Source: Mucidula mucida (Eukaryota; Basidiomycota; Agaricomycetes; Agaricales; Physalacriaceae). Taken from it: a stretch of 20,090 nucleotides of DNA. The notes under the pieces are model-generated. The model did not search any database. It saw only the letters and a program-made list of their open reading frames with translations, and was not told the DNA's origin. The position numbers and the translations under genes were made by a program. The DNA is taken from NCBI GenBank assembly GCA_015501055.1, contig JADNYV010000612.1, forward strand, positions 1 through 20,090, in the 5' to 3' direction. Below are positions 17,023-20,090 of this stretch, piece by piece. Every line of letters starts with the position of its first letter. Positions within the stretch are counted from its first letter, which is position 1.

Positions 17023-19556
17023 TTGTCGTTCTCGGTGACAACGCCGGACCTAGCAAGCTCGCTGCTATCAAGAAACACGGCATCCGCACCCTTGACGAGG
17101 ACGCGTTCCTCAACCTGATCGCAACGCGAACGGGCACCGGTGAGATTGATGAAAAGGCGAAGAAGAAGATGGAAAAGGAGCAGAAGGACATCAAGATTGC
17201 AGCCAAGGAAATGGAAAAACGCGAGAAACAAGAGGCTAAGGCTTCTGCGTCTAGGTTGGTCGATACCTTGGAATTTAGTTCGTCGCTGATGTTTTTATGG
17301 TAGTGGCCACAAGGGGCCGGATCCGTCAATGCAACTATGGACGACCCGTTATGCCCCTCAGTCGCTCAAAGAAATATGTGGGAACAAGTCTTCGGTCGAG
17401 AAGCTGCTTCTGTGGTTACAGGAATGGTTTGCCATTTACTTTTCAACGATGATTCTGTTTTAATTTTGTTCAGGCCAGCGAGCTACAAAGCCGACTTTAA
17501 GAAACCTGGCAAGAACGCCATGAACACGAATCGCGCCGTCCTCATTACAGGTCCGCCGGGGATTGGCAAGACGACTAGTGCGCATCTATGTGCCAAACTC
17601 GCGGGATATACACCCATCGAATTGAACGCAAGTGATGCTCGAAGCAAAAAACTCGTCGAGGTATACTATTCAGCATATCATTGTTTCTTGCCTGCTTATC
17701 AATTTAAAGAATGGTATGAATGTCAACAATACGTCGCTCGATAGCTATATCGGCGGTAGTAAGGTTTGTACTCTCAGTCTTCGCCAATCCTTTAACTTGA
17801 CCGATAAACAGCAAACGAACTCGTTGGGTGTTGCCATAACCGACCGAACATGCCTGATTATGGATGAGGTTGACGGCATGTCTTCTGGTGATCGTGGAGG
17901 AGTTGGTGCTCTGAATGCGTTAATCAAGAAAAGCAAGGTAAGCAAGAACTCGCACTGCTTTGCGAGATTGACATGAAATCAAGATCCCCATCATATGTAT
18001 AGCGAACGACAAGGGTGCACAAAAGCTCAAGCCGTTACAAGCGACAACGTTCGGCATGTCATTTCAGAAGTACGTCTTCGCTAGTCGTTCTACTTCCCCA
18101 TTTACATTTCCCGTCAGACCGCAAGCCAATCAAGTTCGCTCGCGCATCATGACGATAACTTTCAAGGAGAAGATGGATCTTCCAGGGAATGTCATCGACC
18201 AGCTTATCACAGGATCGCAGTCCGATATTCGTCAAGTTCTCAATATGCTTTCGACTTGGAAACTGTCGAGCTCAAAGATGACTTTTGATGAGGGTAAAAC
18301 CTTGTGCGTTCTTCACTTCACTTGGTTGGAAGTCAGATACTGAGACGGTGATTTCCAGGACCAAGATGAATGAGAAGTATCAAATCATGAGTCCCTTCGA
18401 TATCACGTCCAAGATATTGGGACCGTATATGTTCTCGCCGACCGAGAAGAAGTCGCTTGGTGACAAGATGGAGCTGTATTTTCAAGATCATTCCTTTGTG
18501 CCGTTGTTCATTCAGGTGAGTACGATTTCGGGTTTAGGACTCGACTCGGTAATGACAACAATCGAAGGAGAACTATCTGAAAAGTCAGCCGACGAAGCTG
18601 CGTAACCTCGAGGGGCCAGAAAAGGTCTTGAAGCAGCTCCAGCTTATGGACCGCGCGGCTTCGTCGATTTCGGACGGCGACCTAGTCGATGGAATGATAC
18701 ACGGGTACGATTACTCTCGTTAGTTGCATTCGAAGAGTGACCTAAAAGACCTTCAGGCCCGAACAGCATTGGGCTCTCATGCCTCTTCACGCGGTGTGCT
18801 CAACGGTTCGCCCAGCATCATTTGTCTTTGGACAAGGAGCGCATTATGGAGGTCCGAACGGGATGTCATTCCCTCAGTGAGCACACCTTCTTTTCGCAGA
18901 TGTTTATAACTCATATGACCGTTTAGGTGGTTGGGTCAGAACTCGAAACAGAGCAAGCTGAATAGGCAACTTGCTGACATCCAGATCAAAATGCGTCTAA
19001 AAGCATCTGGCGATAAACATGAATTGCGGCAGCAGTATATTCCAGCGCTTTACCCGTACATCGTGCGGCCTCTGATTGAGGACGGATCGGTGAGGCTAAA
19101 GAGAACCAGCCATTTCAAAGTCATCGCTGATAGTTATTTGTAGGACGCCGTCGAAGACATCATCGAACGTATGGATGGATATTACCTGAACAAGGAAGAC
19201 TGGGACAGTGTCGTCGAGCTGGGTGTCGACACGAATAAGGACGACATCATTTTAAAGAAGATCCCAGGTGCCGTCAAGGCGGCGTTTACGCGGAAATACA
19301 ACGCGACCGAGCATCCGATTGCGTATCACAAGGCGCAGGATTTGGGCAAGGCCCCGAAGAAGCTGGCGTCTGCTGGGGAGAAGCCCGATTTGGAGGACGC
19401 GTTTGAGATGGATGAGGATGTTGCGGAGGGTCGGATGAGGAGGAGTCGAGTGGCAGTGGTGGGAGAGGGAAGAAGAAGGATGGGATTGAGGGTGACAAGT
19501 TGCTGCAGGTTGCAAAGGCGAAGAAGAAGCCGAGGAAGAGTGCGGCTGGGAAATAG
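16976..19556 (+). pseudogene. RFC1 3' fragment, copy 3, truncated
   Basis: It starts at the same BRCT codon as copy 2. Exons 6-15 read without frameshift, including Walker A and Walker B. A 1-nt loss in the last exon (about 19430, GGAGGGG to GGAGGG) shifts the acidic/basic tail into another frame that stays open to 19821. It lacks promoter, start and N-terminal 261 residues. Better preserved than copy 2, but still a 5'-truncated pseudogene on this evidence. Confidence 0.88.
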
Positions 19557-19593
19557 TCACTTCGTGTATCTATTAGTGCGGTCTTCAGACTCA

Positions 19594-19746
19594 CTAATTT
19601 TGGTTATCTTGTGTCAGTGCTCTAGCAAATTCGGAAACAGCAGGTATGTCCTGACTGCCAGGTGCGAGGTAAATGTTACTGGAGAATGTTGCTTCGGAGT
19701 GGCGTTTGTGTCGTTTGTTAACAGCATCGGAGGGAGACAGGCTCAT
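19594..19746 (-). CDS. Third copy of the possible small ORF convergent with RFC1
   Basis: Same 50-codon frame, with one substitution (Pro to Ser) against the other copies. Coding status unproven. Confidence 0.15.
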   Translation of the reverse strand: MSLSPSDAVNKRHKRHSEATFSSNIYLAPGSQDIPAVSEFARALTQDNQN

Positions 19747-19822
19747 GCGATCCTCAAGTACCCGCGTCGCATAATCAAGGTAGGCCCCGCAAAGAAGTTT
19801 AATCGTACAGACGCTTTCTAGC

Positions 19823-19876
19823 CTCGCGAACTTTTCTCATGAGATAAAAGTGTATCTCATGAGAAAAGTTCGCGAG
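19823..19876. repeat. 24-bp hairpin, copy 3
   Basis: Arms 19823-19846 and 19853-19876, a perfect match as in unit 1. An 11-nt deletion follows it (CACTAAGATGAAC). Confidence 0.85.
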
Positions 19877-20011
19877 ACGCGGACACTAAGATGAACTGCA
19901 AGATTGGAATACCTCTGATTACAATAATGTAGTCTTTTCGTTGTCTATGTTCACAATGTTCTTCGGGTTTGAGTTGAGCTGTTTGTGATGGACAGGCGTG
20001 TTGCAGATCGG

Positions 20012-20013
20012 TA
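20012..20013. other. Empty MITE target site (TA), unit 3
   Basis: CAGATCGG-TA-GCACACG again has a single TA and no element, supporting MITE insertion only in unit 1. Confidence 0.85.
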
Positions 20014-20090
20014 GCACACGTAAGCGTCTTGATGCCATTTTCCTTCCGAACCGCTATGGACATTTGCTAGCCTAGACCCAAGCGTTCCAG

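Larger units (their letters stand above)
16976..20090. repeat. Tandem repeat unit 3 (partial, runs off the window)
   Basis: Third copy, cut by the window end about 80 bp after the empty MITE site. It shares base substitutions with unit 2 (GATGCTCG, AATAAGGAC, ACATCCAG) but lacks the unit 2 indels in RFC1, so units 2 and 3 are sisters and most unit 2 damage is later. Confidence 0.95.

Overview
The window looks like nuclear DNA of a filamentous basidiomycete, probably an agaricomycete (inference). The support is a 16-exon gene with introns of only 46-55 bp, a fungal replication factor C large subunit, and a compact HMG-box gene with three short phase-0 introns. I saw no bacterial-style operons, rRNA, tRNA or CRISPR.

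Layout. Positions 1-1900 hold no gene I can recognise. They contain a diverged inverted repeat (331-802), a 14-nt relic of a transposon end (1705-1718) and three MluI cell-cycle boxes just before RFC1. A complete RFC1 gene follows (1903-5458, 938 codons). From position 2877, inside the BRCT domain of RFC1, the rest of the window is a tandem array of one large unit: unit 1 at 2877-10148 (7272 bp), unit 2 at 10149-16975 (6827 bp) and unit 3 from 16976 to beyond the window end. Each unit carries, in order, the RFC1 3' part, a perfect or near-perfect 24-bp hairpin, the site where unit 1 alone has a 397-bp MITE, a decaying unrecognised spliced gene (gene X), an HMG-box gene, a pyrimidine-rich stretch and about 1 kb of unassigned DNA. 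Unit 3 is cut off by the window end before gene X.

Functionally, only the first RFC1 copy has its promoter, N-terminus and full BRCT. Copies 2 and 3 start in the middle of the BRCT domain and are pseudogenes; copy 2 also has several frameshifts in the AAA+ module, and copy 3 has one in the acidic tail. The HMG-box gene reads through cleanly in unit 1 (343 codons) but has four frame-breaking indels in unit 2. Gene X is broken differently in the two units, by a TGA in unit 1 and by indels in unit 2.

The most interesting structural signals are the repeat junctions and the MITE. At both junctions (10140-10195 and 16967-17022) a short block is the exact reverse complement of RFC1 sequence about 30 nt further in, which looks like a fold-back (snap-back) templated insertion made when the array formed. 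The MITE is a textbook insertion with a TA target duplication and two paralogous empty sites within the same window. Many differences between units are tiny indels, so assembly or consensus error in a collapsed-repeat region remains a live alternative for part of the decay.
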